The translations under genes and the position numbers were made by a program. From the NCBI RefSeq assembly GCF_030070105.1, contig NZ_JASJOO010000003.1, forward strand, positions 1 to 43,050: a stretch of 43,050 nt of DNA, given 5' to 3'. Of the stretch, positions 7,632 to 18,163 are shown piece after piece; the first letter of the stretch is position 1, and each line of letters begins with the position of its first letter. The stretch is from Bermanella sp. WJH001. Lineage in GTDB: Bacteria; Pseudomonadota; Gammaproteobacteria; Pseudomonadales; Oceanobacteraceae. The notes beneath the pieces were generated by a model. That model worked only from the letters and a program-made list of their open reading frames with translations. It searched no databases and was not told where the DNA came from.

Positions 7632-9059
7632 ATGAAAATTACTTTAACTCAGTTGATCATAATTTTTTTCCTATTCATCAAAAACAGTGCCTATGGCGAC
7701 ATATTAGACGACAAGGGCATTAAATCATTAGATGAGCTTTTAATAACCACTAAAAATCTGCAACAAAAAGAGCAGCTAATTTACAAAGAAAGAGAAGCTC
7801 GATTTCTACGTGAAAAGAATCAACAACAATTAATCGTTGATAACGCCAAGTCAGACTGGGAAAAACAACAAGCTATCGGCAACCCCCTTATAAAAGTTAC
7901 CCAAGATCAAAAAAGAAAGCTAGATGAACTACAAAAAGAGCTGGATAAACATGTGAGTGAACTCGGCGATATACATAGCTTATACAGCCAATTCAGCGGT
8001 GATTTTATCGCTCGCCTTCAAGATTCCTTAGTTCAAGCACAAATACCTGAGCGCCAAAAAAACCTAACAAAACTACAAGAAGGCCAAACACTCGCTAGTA
8101 TAAAAGATATGAAAACGCTATGGCTTCTGGTAATGACAGAAATGACAGAAGCTGGAAAAAACTCAACTTTTCAGGCAACGGTTGTTACCCCTGAAGGTAA
8201 AAGTTCTACACAAAACATAATACGCATGGGGACATTCAGTGCATTTTCGAATGGCCAGTTTTTACACTACATTCCTCAAAACCAAGAACTATTGGTCATT
8301 GCCGAGCAACCTAGTGAACATAGTTTAATCCAAGAATTTAGCTCAATAGCTTTAAATAATACAAACACTAAACAAAGTACGGAGCCTGTATTGAGTGTGA
8401 TTGATCCAACACGAGGTGAATTGCTTGCCCTACTTGGACAAAGCCCAAGTTTATATGAGCGATTACTACAGGGTAAAGAAGTAGGCTATGCCATTGTTAT
8501 ATTAGGTGCCATCGGAATATTCATCATTTTATATCGTTTAATATTCCTCGGAGTCGTTTGGAAAAAGACTAATATACAGCTGAACAATCTAGAAAATCCG
8601 AACAATGACAACCCATTAGGTCGTATTTTTTTACAAGTGAAAAGTATGAATCCAGAGCAACGACAAGATGATGAGAGTCTGCAACTGGTATTAGACGAAG
8701 CCATAATCAAAGAATTACCAAAGCTTGAACAAGGTCATAGCTTAATTAAACTATTTTCTGCTATTGCCCCTTTACTTGGACTACTTGGCACAGTGATCGG
8801 AATGATCGCAACGTTTCAGAGTATCAGTTTATTTGGCAGCGGTGATCCGAAATTAATGGCATCGGGAATCTCTCAAGCCTTAGTAACAACCGTACTAGGT
8901 TTATTGGTTGCAATACCATTATTGCTTGGCCACAACATACTTGTTTCATTCAGTAAAATATTATTGCAAATTCTCGATGAACAAAGTGCTGGTATATTAG
9001 CCAAAGAACGCGAGTCATCCCAAGGAATCTTCAATAAAGAAGAAGTCAAACATGCTTAA
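7632..9059 (+). CDS. TtpC-like MotA/TolQ/ExbB proton-channel protein with periplasmic N-terminal extension
   Basis: This 475-residue protein has a signal peptide, an N-terminal coiled-coil domain (about 30-105), a periplasmic region, a membrane segment near residues 282-305 (VGYAIVILGAIGIFIILYRL) and a C-terminal ExbB/TolQ domain with APLLGLLGTVIGMIATF. That layout matches TtpC, which Vibrio TonB2 systems require in addition to ExbB2. It follows the DUF3450 gene by 2 bp, and its last 8 bases overlap the next gene (ATGCTTAA). I use no symbol because orthology was not tested. Confidence 0.88.
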   Translation: MKITLTQLIIIFFLFIKNSAYGDILDDKGIKSLDELLITTKNLQQKEQLIYKEREARFLREKNQQQLIVDNAKSDWEKQQAIGNPLIKVTQDQKRKLDELQKELDKHVSELGDIHSLYSQFSGDFIARLQDSLVQAQIPERQKNLTKLQEGQTLASIKDMKTLWLLVMTEMTEAGKNSTFQATVVTPEGKSSTQNIIRMGTFSAFSNGQFLHYIPQNQELLVIAEQPSEHSLIQEFSSIALNNTNTKQSTEPVLSVIDPTRGELLALLGQSPSLYERLLQGKEVGYAIVILGAIGIFIILYRLIFLGVVWKKTNIQLNNLENPNNDNPLGRIFLQVKSMNPEQRQDDESLQLVLDEAIIKELPKLEQGHSLIKLFSAIAPLLGLLGTVIGMIATFQSISLFGSGDPKLMASGISQALVTTVLGLLVAIPLLLGHNILVSFSKILLQILDEQSAGILAKERESSQGIFNKEEVKHA

Positions 9060-9606
9060 CGAATCACTAATTGTTTTATTTCAACAATTTTTTGAACAAG
9101 GTGGGAACATTATCCCCGCTTTATTTCTGTTAGCGCTAATTTTATGGACTCTCATCATAGAGCGTTTTTATTTTATTAAAGTAACTTATCCAAAGCTGTC
9201 GAAACATCAAATAAACAGCTGGTCCATAAGAGAAGATAAGCAGTCTTGGAATGCACATAAAATTCGAGAACAGCTCATCTCAAAAAATAATGCTCAATTA
9301 CACCTATGGTTATCTAGCATCAAAGTCTTGATTGCGATCTGTCCGCTGCTAGGTTTGCTCGGAACGGTAAGTGGAATGGTGACAGTATTTGATGTAATTG
9401 CAGTAACAGGAAACAGTAACGCCAGGGCCATGAGTTCTGGTATCTATAAAGCCACACTACCCACCATGGTTGGATTGTGTTTGGCATTATCTGCATTGTA
9501 TTTTAGTCACAACATTAAACAATTAGTACTGAAACACAGCGCCCAATTTGAAGACAGATTAAACGTCCGAAAAAATACACCTCAGCATTCACAGGGGGCT
9601 TTATGA
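9052..9606 (+). CDS. exbB: ExbB-type proton channel subunit
   Basis: A 184-residue MotA/TolQ/ExbB protein with three membrane segments: about residues 17-36, then the pair in CPLLGLLGTVSGMVTVF and LPTMVGLCLALSALYF. With ExbD it converts the proton gradient into work on TonB. It is shorter than enteric ExbB (about 244 residues), as is usual for exbB2-type genes paired with TtpC. The start overlaps the preceding gene by 8 bp and the end overlaps exbD by 4 bp (ATGA). Confidence 0.9.
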   Translation: MLNESLIVLFQQFFEQGGNIIPALFLLALILWTLIIERFYFIKVTYPKLSKHQINSWSIREDKQSWNAHKIREQLISKNNAQLHLWLSSIKVLIAICPLLGLLGTVSGMVTVFDVIAVTGNSNARAMSSGIYKATLPTMVGLCLALSALYFSHNIKQLVLKHSAQFEDRLNVRKNTPQHSQGAL

Positions 9607-10007
9607 GCACGCGTCGTCATCATGTTCAACAGGACGAAAGTGATTTAGATATCACCCCTATGCTGGATATTGTATTTATCATGCTTATCTTTTTTATTGT
9701 CACGACTTCATTTGTGAAAGAATCGGGCATCGAGGTAAATTCCCCCTCAGCGGTCACATCCGTGAATCAAGATAAAGCCAGTATCTTCATTGCCATCAAC
9801 GAAAATTCAGAGGTTTGGATTGATAAGCGACAAGTGGATATCACGACTGTACGAGCAATTATTGCACGGCTTCATACCAGCAACCCTGATGGTTCTGTGG
9901 TTATTCAAGCAGACAAACTTGTATCGGCCGATCAACTCATGACGGTAATGGATCAAGTTAGACAAGCCGGTGTTCATAACATTGCCTTGGCAGCGAAGAG
10001 TCAATAA
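9603..10007 (+). CDS. exbD: ExbD-type biopolymer transport protein
   Basis: A 134-residue protein with one N-terminal membrane helix carrying the proton-handling aspartate in the motif DITPMLDIVFIMLIFFIV, followed by a periplasmic domain. It partners the ExbB proteins encoded just upstream. The ATGA overlap with exbB and the TAATG overlap with tonB indicate coupled translation and fixed stoichiometry. Confidence 0.93.
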   Translation: MSTRRHHVQQDESDLDITPMLDIVFIMLIFFIVTTSFVKESGIEVNSPSAVTSVNQDKASIFIAINENSEVWIDKRQVDITTVRAIIARLHTSNPDGSVVIQADKLVSADQLMTVMDQVRQAGVHNIALAAKSQ

Positions 10008-10693
10008 TGCGTATAGTATTATCTTTATGTATATCTGTTTTTATCGTCATCTCATTATTTTATGTGATCATTGGCTTGATTCATCAAGATATCTCTTCTG
10101 TGGAAATAGAAGAAGAACTGGTACGGGTCAATATTGAAAATGTAAAAAAAGAAGCACATAAAGAAGAAACAAAACCTAGAAAAAAAACGCTCATAGAGCC
10201 AGAGCCAATTCTAAAAAGTGACATTAAGCCTAATCTTACTCAAAAATCTAACAACTCAAATCAACCATTCATTAACTTAAGTGGTGCTAAAACGGAATTT
10301 CAATTTCAATCGAAAGACATGCCAAAGTTTCAAGAAAACTGGGTTCAACCGAACACATCCGCCCAAGCAGACGCAGAAGCATTAGGCGAAAGCATTGGCG
10401 ATAACCCTGAAACATTACGAAAAGTCATCCCCATTAGTACTCGACAACCTCAGATCCCTAAAATTGCATGGGAAAATAAAATCAATGGCTGGGTGTTGGT
10501 GTCATTAGAGGTGAAGCCTTCAGGTCGCACTGAAAATATACAAGTTGTAGATGCCTCCCCTAGAGGTGTATTTGAAGATGAAGCGGTAGCAGCCGTTAGC
10601 AGTTGGTTATATGAATCATCTAAAGGGGGAAATCGCAGGTTGCTACAAAACATTGAATTTCAATGGAAGAATTACCCATACAACTGGGAATAA
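10007..10693 (+). CDS. tonB: TonB family energy transducer
   Basis: The 228-residue protein has a single N-terminal membrane anchor (residues 4-26), a Lys/Glu/Pro-rich spacer (about 40-75, KKEAHKEETKPRKK) and a C-terminal TonB fold (about 140-225, with VKPSGRTENIQVVDASP and DEAVAAVSSW). It spans the periplasm and pulls on outer-membrane receptors. The spacer is short for a TonB, as in other TonB2 systems. No receptor is encoded in the operon; the nearest TonB-dependent receptor starts 15 kb away. Confidence 0.9.
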   Translation: MRIVLSLCISVFIVISLFYVIIGLIHQDISSVEIEEELVRVNIENVKKEAHKEETKPRKKTLIEPEPILKSDIKPNLTQKSNNSNQPFINLSGAKTEFQFQSKDMPKFQENWVQPNTSAQADAEALGESIGDNPETLRKVIPISTRQPQIPKIAWENKINGWVLVSLEVKPSGRTENIQVVDASPRGVFEDEAVAAVSSWLYESSKGGNRRLLQNIEFQWKNYPYNWE

Positions 10694-10701
10694 ACAAAAT
10701 A

Positions 10702-12009
10702 ATGAAATACTCACTTCTCACAACTATATACCAAGCACTTATATGTACCCTCATCATAAGTGCTAGTAGCAGTTATGCTGATCAATACGAAAGTTTTAGT
10801 ATCGTTACACAAGAAAAAAAAAGCACTGAAGAAGCTAAAAAAACTATTAGTGAATTAGAACAAGAGCTCAGTACACTTGAAGATAGTTACACCCGTGACA
10901 GTACTGCTCGTTTTCTAGCTAGGCACTACGCCCAAAAGAAAGGTGAAGGCAATATTGAAAAGGCTCTCGCATATTACCAACAAGCACTTTTAGGTAATGG
11001 ACTGTCTGATATAGCCAAACAGGAAATGATCATTGAAGTGATCGAGATTCAATATTTTTTAAAAGACTACGAACTCGTTATACAATCCATCAAGCAATAT
11101 CAAATATATGGTGGTTCACTCTCTATTGATCTTCAATTAAAGCTCGCACTAAGCCTTCATTTTTCAAATAAACCACACGCCGCTATTTTCAACGCTGAAA
11201 AGCTATATGAGTTTATTAGAACCACTTTATTTAATCATGCCACCGATCCTTATGTGAATCCTAAGCTGGATATGAGCACGGAACAGCTTACCCAGCTTCT
11301 GTTTGTTTTCTTCGAAAACAAACACTATAAAACCAGTATTGAAATACAAACCATCATTTTAGAGCAAAATAACTTGATTTCTGAACACTGGGTTAGGCTT
11401 AGTCAGATTTATCTAGTTGACGGCCAAACAGAAAAGGCAGCTGATACATTATTGCTAGCGGTTCAAAAAGGCATTGAATTAAAGCAAGAGCAAATCTTAT
11501 TATTAAGTGATTTGATGGCACAAAATAAAAACCCGTATGTTGCCGCACGATTTTTGGCACAAATGATCAATGAATTTCAAGTGACCGCCGAATTCACACA
11601 CTATGAAAAACTGTTTTCATACTGGTATACCGCTCATGAAATTGAATCCGCCATTAAAGTCGCAAACATCATGGTTAAACTTCTACCAAGTGTTGAGCGA
11701 CAATTAGACATTGCAGAAATGTATTATAAGACTCAAAACTGGGATCTTATGAGATCAACCATTTTAAAGGCCTGTGATAATGGATTAGATAAAGAACTGG
11801 TAGGTCGTGCTAGCTACCTGTTAGGCGTCAGCGAATTTAAATTGGATAACTATGACGCTGCCAAACAAGCCTTTATTAATGCCACACTAATAGGCGGTTA
11901 TCAAAAAGACGCTTTTGAGTTTCTTGATTATATGAATGTCGATACTAAATTTTCTTATAACCCCGCCTATTTGCGCCGCCATGAAGGCCCATGTGGGCCA
12001 AACAATTAG
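10702..12009 (+). CDS. Tetratricopeptide-repeat periplasmic protein of the TonB2 operon
   Basis: The protein is 435 residues from the chosen start. It has a signal peptide (MKYSLLTTIYQALICTLIIS, then ASSSYA) followed by helical TPR-like repeats, clearest near the C-terminus (RASYLLGVSEFKLDNYDAAK). An in-frame ATG at 10663 lies inside tonB and would put 13 polar residues before the signal, so ATG 10702 is preferred. TPR proteins commonly close TtpC-type operons; their role is not settled. Confidence 0.82.
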   Translation: MKYSLLTTIYQALICTLIISASSSYADQYESFSIVTQEKKSTEEAKKTISELEQELSTLEDSYTRDSTARFLARHYAQKKGEGNIEKALAYYQQALLGNGLSDIAKQEMIIEVIEIQYFLKDYELVIQSIKQYQIYGGSLSIDLQLKLALSLHFSNKPHAAIFNAEKLYEFIRTTLFNHATDPYVNPKLDMSTEQLTQLLFVFFENKHYKTSIEIQTIILEQNNLISEHWVRLSQIYLVDGQTEKAADTLLLAVQKGIELKQEQILLLSDLMAQNKNPYVAARFLAQMINEFQVTAEFTHYEKLFSYWYTAHEIESAIKVANIMVKLLPSVERQLDIAEMYYKTQNWDLMRSTILKACDNGLDKELVGRASYLLGVSEFKLDNYDAAKQAFINATLIGGYQKDAFEFLDYMNVDTKFSYNPAYLRRHEGPCGPNN

Positions 12010-12039
12010 TTTAAAAATAATTGATAACAAGGTGAAAAA

Positions 12040-12204
12040 CTATATCTCTACCATCTCAAACGCATCTTTTCCCACACCGCAGTCTGGGCACAACCAATCA
12101 CTGGGCACATCCTCCCACTTTGTGCCCGCAGCGATACCTTCTTCGGGCCAGCCTTTAGCTTCGTCATAAACAATTCCGCAAACAACACATTCCCAAATTT
12201 TCAT
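12040..12204 (-). CDS. Rubredoxin (54 residues)
   Basis: A complete small ORF reads [20 protein letters not shown] and continues to ...[18 protein letters not shown]. The four iron ligands form two CxxCG motifs (Cys6/Cys9 and Cys39/Cys42), and length is exactly that of a classical rubredoxin. GAGGT lies 6 bases before the ATG. It starts 25 bp downstream of the hydroxylase gene on the same strand, so the two are probably one transcript, with rubredoxin as electron donor to the di-iron enzyme, by analogy with AlkG/AlkB. Confidence 0.95.
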   Translation of the reverse strand: MKIWECVVCGIVYDEAKGWPEEGIAAGTKWEDVPSDWLCPDCGVGKDAFEMVEI

Positions 12205-12229
12205 ACTGCACCTCTTTGCACGATTTTGC

Positions 12230-13099
12230 TTATCGACCCGGCATGTATTTTTTCACATTGGTATTAAAATAACGTTTTAAAACACTATTAGCTTCATCGT
12301 CAGATTGACGCCAGCCATAAATTTCAGGTTTAGTAGTTTCGATTACAAGGGTTTTAAAAATGAGCCAATCATAAATCGCTAACGTCGCAGTTACGTTTTT
12401 TGCCGAATTTTTACCACGTGAGTGATGTTGGTGGTGCTGCGTAGGAAAACAAATCACATGACACAATGCCCACATTGTGTTGCGCACCCACTTGTATTTG
12501 TGGTTTAAAAAATACAAATCGTAATTCCAATTCACATGAGTATGAGCAGACCACAACCCTTTAAACACCGTAGCAATGATAAAAACTTCGGTTAACCCTA
12601 AATATAAGCAGGTAATTTGAAACCAAAAATTAGGTAAGATAAACCACCACGCCCAACCATTAATAAACGTTTGAGTTACCGTTAGCTGCCCCTTGTTGTC
12701 TTGCCCTCCAGATAAATGATGAGGGCGATGGCTCATTTTATAAAAGGCTTGAATCCACTGTAGCGTTTTGTTTTTAGGGCGCTTCATATGCGCAAACAAG
12801 TGAGAGCTGCCGTGTAAAAACTCCTCAATACAAAAATAGCCAATCAAGGCAAACCAAAAGTACTCTTCCTGCAGCCAAGCCAGACTGCCCGCACTGTTTG
12901 GAAATACGCCCGACAGCATCACACTCACCACTATGGCTAATACTGGGCGCTGCACCACTGCCATCATAAAAGTTGCCAGAAAGGCCATTTGCCAGTCCTG
13001 TTTGGTTCGTTTGCCACCTCTATCTCTGCCGGAAGCAAACTCCCAGACGGCTGCAACGACAATAAACACCATCACCGCGACTTTTAACAAATCTTCCAT
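12230..13099 (-). CDS. Fatty acid hydroxylase / sterol desaturase superfamily membrane di-iron enzyme
   Basis: A 289-residue integral membrane protein with the histidine clusters of this superfamily: H96xxxH100 (with H104), H124xxHH128, H186xH188 and H222xxHH226, embedded among several hydrophobic helices. Such enzymes use O2 and two electrons to hydroxylate or desaturate lipids or isoprenoids such as carotenoids; the substrate cannot be read from the sequence. The rubredoxin gene directly downstream is a likely redox partner. A LysR gene, here broken, is divergently oriented and could have been its regulator. Confidence 0.85.
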   Translation of the reverse strand: MEDLLKVAVMVFIVVAAVWEFASGRDRGGKRTKQDWQMAFLATFMMAVVQRPVLAIVVSVMLSGVFPNSAGSLAWLQEEYFWFALIGYFCIEEFLHGSSHLFAHMKRPKNKTLQWIQAFYKMSHRPHHLSGGQDNKGQLTVTQTFINGWAWWFILPNFWFQITCLYLGLTEVFIIATVFKGLWSAHTHVNWNYDLYFLNHKYKWVRNTMWALCHVICFPTQHHQHHSRGKNSAKNVTATLAIYDWLIFKTLVIETTKPEIYGWRQSDDEANSVLKRYFNTNVKKYMPGR

Positions 13100-13194
13100 T
13101 GGGGCACCTCTTTTAAATTATTATGATTAGGACCATTTCAAGGTAGGCCAAAATCATTTATATTGAAATTCGATATTACTGATAAGTAACTTCC

Positions 13195-14108
13195 ATGAAG
13201 CTGAATTTACGATCCATTGACCTTAACCTACTGCCCGTTTTTGAAGCAGTGATGGAAACTCGCCAATACTCTAAAGCAGCAGAACGCCTAGCCATGAGCC
13301 AGCCATGAGCGCAGCGGTACAACGGTTACGTGACACATTGAACGACCCATTATTTGTGCGCACCAGCAAAGGGGTTGTTCCTACCCCAAAGGCCGAGTTA
13401 CTTTATCAAGATATTCAAGGTGGATTATCACTGTTGCGCCAGGGATTAAGCCAACAACGAGGGTTTAATCCAAAAGCTCAACCCCATAATTTTCGTATAT
13501 TAAGCGGGGATTATTTTGAGTTTGTGCTGTTACCCCAGCTTATTGGTGCAATAGAAGGTGGTGGACTACAGGTTCGCTTTAACCTAAAACCCATTTTTGA
13601 TGATTCTGCCAAACAGCTGGTTCACGCTCAGGCTGATGTGATGCTGGATGCGTTTCCTATCAAAGATGAGCGCATTCATTGTGAAGTGGTAACAGAAGAA
13701 ACGCTTGTGGTCGTTGCCCGAAAGGATCACCCAGACATACAAGACGCTCTGAGTTTGTCAGATTTTTTCAGTGCCACTCATGCCGTGCTGCCAAATCGTG
13801 GACGTTTATTACCTTTAGATAAAATACTCGACAAACCTCTCAAACAAGAGCGCAAGATCGGCGTGCAAGTGACCCAGTACATTAGCTTGTTAGCCGCGGT
13901 GGCTAACAGTAATTATATTGCGACAGCCCCTAAACAACTGGCAAACCGTTATGCTGATGCACTGGGGTTGCTAATCTATGACTTTCCAATACCGGTACCA
14001 CCAGTGCCGATTTATATGATGTGGTCAAAAGCATTTGATCATGACCCAGCCCATCAATGGTTGCTGAAAAAATTACGGCTGATCATTAATAATATGAACC
14101 TAGAATAA
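13195..14108 (+). pseudogene. LysR-family transcriptional regulator, frameshifted
   Basis: From ATG 13195 the reading frame gives a normal LysR start (MKLNLRSIDLNLLPVFEAVM ... RLAMSQP) and hits TGA at 13306-13308. The remainder (AMSAAVQRLRDTL onward) continues in another frame from 13305 to 14108. The join sits in two adjacent AGCC units (13297-13304). A third AGCC would give MSQPAMSAAV, which restores both frame and the family consensus SQPAxS. The HTH is thus split; the effector domain is intact. It could be a mutation, a slippage-switched gene or a sequencing error. The divergent neighbour is the hydroxylase. Confidence 0.88.
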
Positions 14109-16208
14109 ATCCACATCACCTTGTTCTTGAGGGGCAACAGTCTGATCATGAGTGAGCGTTGGACTAGCTAACTCTTCCCCTTCAACCACCTTAAAACGGC
14201 CAACAAGCATGCTGAGCTGCTGGGTCAGGCTGTTAAATTCATTAGTAACCGCAACCATACTATTCACCACAGAGATTGAATCCTCAACTGATACTTCAAT
14301 TGTGCCTATGTGATCTTTTGCATTGGCCGATAATTGACTTTGCGTTTTTGCATCCGTGGCGATAGTAGAACTGCTTTGATCAATTTCTTCACTGGCATTA
14401 AATATAACATGCAAAGATTCAGAAGCTTTTGTTGCACATTCAATGGTATTTTGTGCTGACTGTGTGTTTGCTTGCATTTGCTTGACCACACCATCAATAC
14501 AAATACTGAATTGAGCCGTCTTTTCACTAATTGTTTGTGTGCTTTTAACCGTATTATTAGCGAGGGTACGCACCTCATCCGCAACCACTGCAAAGCCCCT
14601 CCCTTCTTCTCCTGCTCGAGCGGCCTCTATTGCCGCATTTAATGCAAGCAAATTAGTTTGATCTGCAATTTCTTTAATACCCGTCAAAACCCCTTCAATC
14701 TCATGACCGATTTCTTCTAATGTTTTAATCGCTTCACTGGAGTGAGCAATATTTTTAATTAAATCCTCAATTGCGCTTAAAGCTTCATCGAGTTTTTTTA
14801 CACCTTCCGTTGATTGCTGGTTTATGTTTTTTGATAAGGTCGAATTAGACTGAGTTTGACCTGCGATATGTATGGTTGATGATGCGATTTGTTGAATCTC
14901 TTGCGTTAATTGCAGCGTGTCTTTTTGCTGGGAATTAATAGCACTACGACTCAGTGCCGCTGTATCCCCTAACTTATTAGATAAGGTAATCACATCTTCA
15001 CTGGTGCCTTTTACCAGTACTACGACCTCCCTAATATTTTGTATCATCAAATTAAATCCCTGAGAGAGTAAACTTAATTCATCATGAGTTACTTGCTCCA
15101 TCACCACGGTCAAATCACCGTTAGTGGCTTTTTTTGCATCACTTGCAAAATGGCGGACAGTTGTAATTATTGACAAATACATGCCCCACATAAGGTAAAA
15201 AATAAATATTAATAGTCCAAATGTACAAGCTAAAAACAACACCACCGAAAGTTGTAAGCCATCGATACGTTGTTCTAGCTTTAAACGCGTAAATGGAATT
15301 AGAAAATTCGCCAGCTCATAAACATGGCTCATATGAGCGCTAGATTGTTCAAAAAATTCAGACCACGGCATATTTAACTGCATGGCTTCAATAATATTCA
15401 AACCAATACTATCTCGAAGGTCTAACATACTTTTTGCTGCCTTTTCTGACAGCCCTTTTATTTGCGTTAAATACTCTGGCGGCAACTGTATGAAGGTGGT
15501 ATGTAATGCTGCGGCATCCGTTGTTAAATCAAGATAGACTCGATCTAGTTCGTCATATAATTCACTACTGAGGTATTTCTGACTTAACGCATAACTGCTC
15601 ATAGCGCGACCCACACCCATATTTTCGGTGGCTTTGTGCAATTGTTGCGTTAAAATATTGATCAACAAATCTGTCCCTTGGTCGGGATCTAAAACAAGAC
15701 GGCTTACATTTGCCGTATCAACAATTAATATTAAAATAGCGTTAACAAATGCATCATAATATTGGAATTGGGTTCTCACCCCACCTTGTGCACCTGCGGT
15801 ACCTTCTTGAATAGTAAGCCATAAATCATTCAAGTCTTGATAACTTTTCATGAGTGGCATATTTTCAAACACTGCGATCTTAGGTTCAATTTCCGCTAAA
15901 AGTTGCTTGGTCTTGTTTATGGATAATTGTACTTGTTGCTGAAGATGGTCTGATTGATCAACGCGTAGGAGTGTAGATAAATCTCTGAATTGCTCAGCTT
16001 GCTCAACAAGCAAGTAGATATGCTGTAAAGCATCCAAACCTAAAATTTCTTCTCTAGCCTGCTGTGTTTTTTGGCTGACTTGGTCCACCAAGCCATAACC
16101 TAATATAAAAATAGGCAATACAAACAAGCTACTAATGACCGAGAACTTCCAGGCAAAGCTCAAACGTCCCATCAGCCACTGCGCAGGGAATAGCAGCACA
16201 CTAAACAT
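14100..16208 (-). CDS. Methyl-accepting chemotaxis protein
   Basis: A 702-residue chemoreceptor with TM1 (about residues 16-42), a large periplasmic sensor (about 45-318, helical, unidentified ligand), TM2 (about 319-344), a HAMP-like linker and a cytoplasmic signalling domain. The last includes the highly conserved hairpin tip ([20 protein letters not shown]). I chose ATG 16208 because AAGGA lies 8 bases upstream; the frame is open to 16292 but that would overlap the neighbouring gene. Its stop overlaps the convergent LysR end by 9 bp. Confidence 0.93.
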   Translation of the reverse strand: MFSVLLFPAQWLMGRLSFAWKFSVISSLFVLPIFILGYGLVDQVSQKTQQAREEILGLDALQHIYLLVEQAEQFRDLSTLLRVDQSDHLQQQVQLSINKTKQLLAEIEPKIAVFENMPLMKSYQDLNDLWLTIQEGTAGAQGGVRTQFQYYDAFVNAILILIVDTANVSRLVLDPDQGTDLLINILTQQLHKATENMGVGRAMSSYALSQKYLSSELYDELDRVYLDLTTDAAALHTTFIQLPPEYLTQIKGLSEKAAKSMLDLRDSIGLNIIEAMQLNMPWSEFFEQSSAHMSHVYELANFLIPFTRLKLEQRIDGLQLSVVLFLACTFGLLIFIFYLMWGMYLSIITTVRHFASDAKKATNGDLTVVMEQVTHDELSLLSQGFNLMIQNIREVVVLVKGTSEDVITLSNKLGDTAALSRSAINSQQKDTLQLTQEIQQIASSTIHIAGQTQSNSTLSKNINQQSTEGVKKLDEALSAIEDLIKNIAHSSEAIKTLEEIGHEIEGVLTGIKEIADQTNLLALNAAIEAARAGEEGRGFAVVADEVRTLANNTVKSTQTISEKTAQFSICIDGVVKQMQANTQSAQNTIECATKASESLHVIFNASEEIDQSSSTIATDAKTQSQLSANAKDHIGTIEVSVEDSISVVNSMVAVTNEFNSLTQQLSMLVGRFKVVEGEELASPTLTHDQTVAPQEQGDVDLF

Positions 16209-16261
16209 AGATATATCCTTACAATCTATTTTTAGTGTAGTTAAGAATCGAGGATTTTTAC

Positions 16262-16780
16262 TTAAAAGCGCACACCGGCAGTTAAAAACCAACTATCCAC
16301 TTCTTTATAACGAATACGGTTGCTTTCAATAAAAAACACCGTGCCTGTTTCATTAAACAGCCAGCCACCGCCCACTGTGTTTGAACAACCCGAACCACTC
16401 CAAATGTTCACCGCTTGAAACGCATTAGCACTCCAACAATGGCGACCAAATTTTGCATATGGCCCTTCACCTGGAAGTTGTAATAGAAGATTACTTCCGA
16501 TACTCAAACCCGCAAATTTAAAATCATACTCTTCATTTTCAGCTGGGTACCACGCGCTGGTATTCACTTCCAATGCCAAAATGGGCAACACTTCAATACC
16601 CAGGCCAGCACTTAAGGCCTCACCTGAACTCACATGCCAGCCTTCATCCCCTTGATCCATTCGATAAAACCCCATTTTAATGGATACGGTTTTATACATT
16701 GAGGGCGTGCTCGCATGTGCCTCACTCCAAAACACATTCAAGCTTAATAGTAACAACCCACACCACAGCATCTTTGCCAT
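16262..16780 (-). CDS. Small outer-membrane beta-barrel protein of unknown function
   Basis: The 172-residue product has a signal peptide (cleavage after SEAHA), alternating hydrophobic/polar strands, and a C-terminal phenylalanine preceded by aromatic and aliphatic residues (FLTAGVRF), the BAM recognition signature. Two cysteines may pair in a loop. The start is ATG 16780, with AAGGA upstream. An OmpA-like or PagL-like barrel is possible, but I see no conclusive catalytic motif. The MCP gene follows after 53 bp on the same strand. Confidence 0.7.
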   Translation of the reverse strand: MAKMLWCGLLLLSLNVFWSEAHASTPSMYKTVSIKMGFYRMDQGDEGWHVSSGEALSAGLGIEVLPILALEVNTSAWYPAENEEYDFKFAGLSIGSNLLLQLPGEGPYAKFGRHCWSANAFQAVNIWSGSGCSNTVGGGWLFNETGTVFFIESNRIRYKEVDSWFLTAGVRF

Positions 16781-16869
16781 CAAACTATCCTTCTACACCT
16801 TGTTTTTGTATTGCCTAGTGCCGCCAACTGCATTAGAGTAATTGCACTAAAAATAATACGAGTCATACC

Positions 16870-18126
16870 ATGATCGAACAACCACTCACCTTACCCTGTG
16901 GCCACACCATTAAAAACCGCTTTATAAAAGCCGCCATGACAGAAGGGCTGGCCACGCCTGCGGATAATGCCACAACTGCCCACCAAGTTTTATACAAAAC
17001 CTGGGCAAAAGGCGGGGCTGCGGTGTTAGTAAGCGGTAACATCATGGTGGATCGGCGCTATCTAGAGCGCGCTGGTAATGTGGTGGTAGAAGATGAACAA
17101 GCCCTTGCACAACTCAAAGCATGGGCCAACGAAACCCATGCAGGTGGCAGTGAATTATGGGCACAAATCTCACACCCCGGCCGTCAATGCCCACGCCTTG
17201 TGAGCACCCAACCCATTTCAGCCAGTGATGTGCAATTAAACATGATCGCCAACTTTGGCAAACCCAGAGCCGCCAGCCTAGATGACATCAATGATATTGT
17301 GCAGCGCTTTGCGACCACGGCCAAAATTTTAAAAAAGGCCGGTTTTGATGGTGTGCAAATTCACAGCGCCCACGGCTATTTACTCAGCCAGTTTTTAAGC
17401 CCCATTACCAATAAACGTGATGATGAATACGGTGGGTCTTTAGAAAACCGCGCCCGCTTATTATTGCGGGTGATTAAAACCGTGCGTGATGCGGTTGGGC
17501 CTGACTTTCCTATAGCCGTAAAACTCAATAGCTCGGACTTTCAAAAAGGCGGTTTTAGTGCAGATGAATGCATCCAAGTGGTTCAATGGCTAAACGATGC
17601 AAACATTGATTTATTAGAAGTAAGCGGTGGCACGTATGAGCAATTGGAGTTCTTCCAACAGTCGGACCAAAAGGTGCGCGCCAGCACCCAAAAACGTGAA
17701 GCCTATTTTTTAGAGTACGCACAAAACATTAAAAAAGTCGCTAACATGCCCGTCATGGTAACCGGTGGTTTTCGTACCCTGGATGGCATGGAAAGCGCGC
17801 TTAAAAACAAACAAACCGATGTCATCGGTTTAGCACGCCCATTTTGCTTGAATCCTAACTTCCCTAACGAAATGATCAGCCAATCACTGACTCAACTGGA
17901 CGACGTAGAAAGCACACTTATTTTAGGCAAAGGATTTTGGGGGCCAACCAGTTCCTCTAAATCTGTGCAAGCGTTAAACAACCAATGCCAAGCCGGTTGG
18001 TACTACCATCAAATTGAACAACTTGCCCAAGGTAAATCCAGTGACGAAAATTTCTCGCCACGAAAAGCCTTGTTTGCGCATTTTCGTAAAGATTTTAGCC
18101 GCGCGATTAAGCGTAAGTTTGCTTAA
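16870..18126 (+). CDS. NADH:flavin oxidoreductase, old yellow enzyme family
   Basis: The 418-residue protein is a FMN-binding TIM barrel. Family marks are KNRFIKAAMTEG near the N-terminus, the substrate-binding pair H165/H168 in IHSAHGY, then FLSP, EYGGSLENRARL and VTGGFR. It lacks the C-terminal 4Fe-4S/FAD domains of the 670-residue 2,4-dienoyl-CoA reductase FadH, so it is a single-domain ene-reductase type. The nearby dienoyl-CoA isomerase suggests, but does not prove, a role with unsaturated acyl substrates. Confidence 0.88.
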   Translation: MIEQPLTLPCGHTIKNRFIKAAMTEGLATPADNATTAHQVLYKTWAKGGAAVLVSGNIMVDRRYLERAGNVVVEDEQALAQLKAWANETHAGGSELWAQISHPGRQCPRLVSTQPISASDVQLNMIANFGKPRAASLDDINDIVQRFATTAKILKKAGFDGVQIHSAHGYLLSQFLSPITNKRDDEYGGSLENRARLLLRVIKTVRDAVGPDFPIAVKLNSSDFQKGGFSADECIQVVQWLNDANIDLLEVSGGTYEQLEFFQQSDQKVRASTQKREAYFLEYAQNIKKVANMPVMVTGGFRTLDGMESALKNKQTDVIGLARPFCLNPNFPNEMISQSLTQLDDVESTLILGKGFWGPTSSSKSVQALNNQCQAGWYYHQIEQLAQGKSSDENFSPRKALFAHFRKDFSRAIKRKFA

Positions 18127-18163
18127 TTTAGACGCCCGATGTGAAGTCCCTGCTGGTAATAAA

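Noticed and set aside
12061-12169. Small plus-strand ORF downstream of the TPR gene
   Set aside because: It is the antisense shadow of the rubredoxin gene, whose CxxC motifs and ribosome site are on the minus strand.
13305-14108. Intact LysR gene starting at ATG 13305
   Set aside because: It would lack the first 38 residues of the helix-turn-helix; the missing part is encoded just upstream in another frame.
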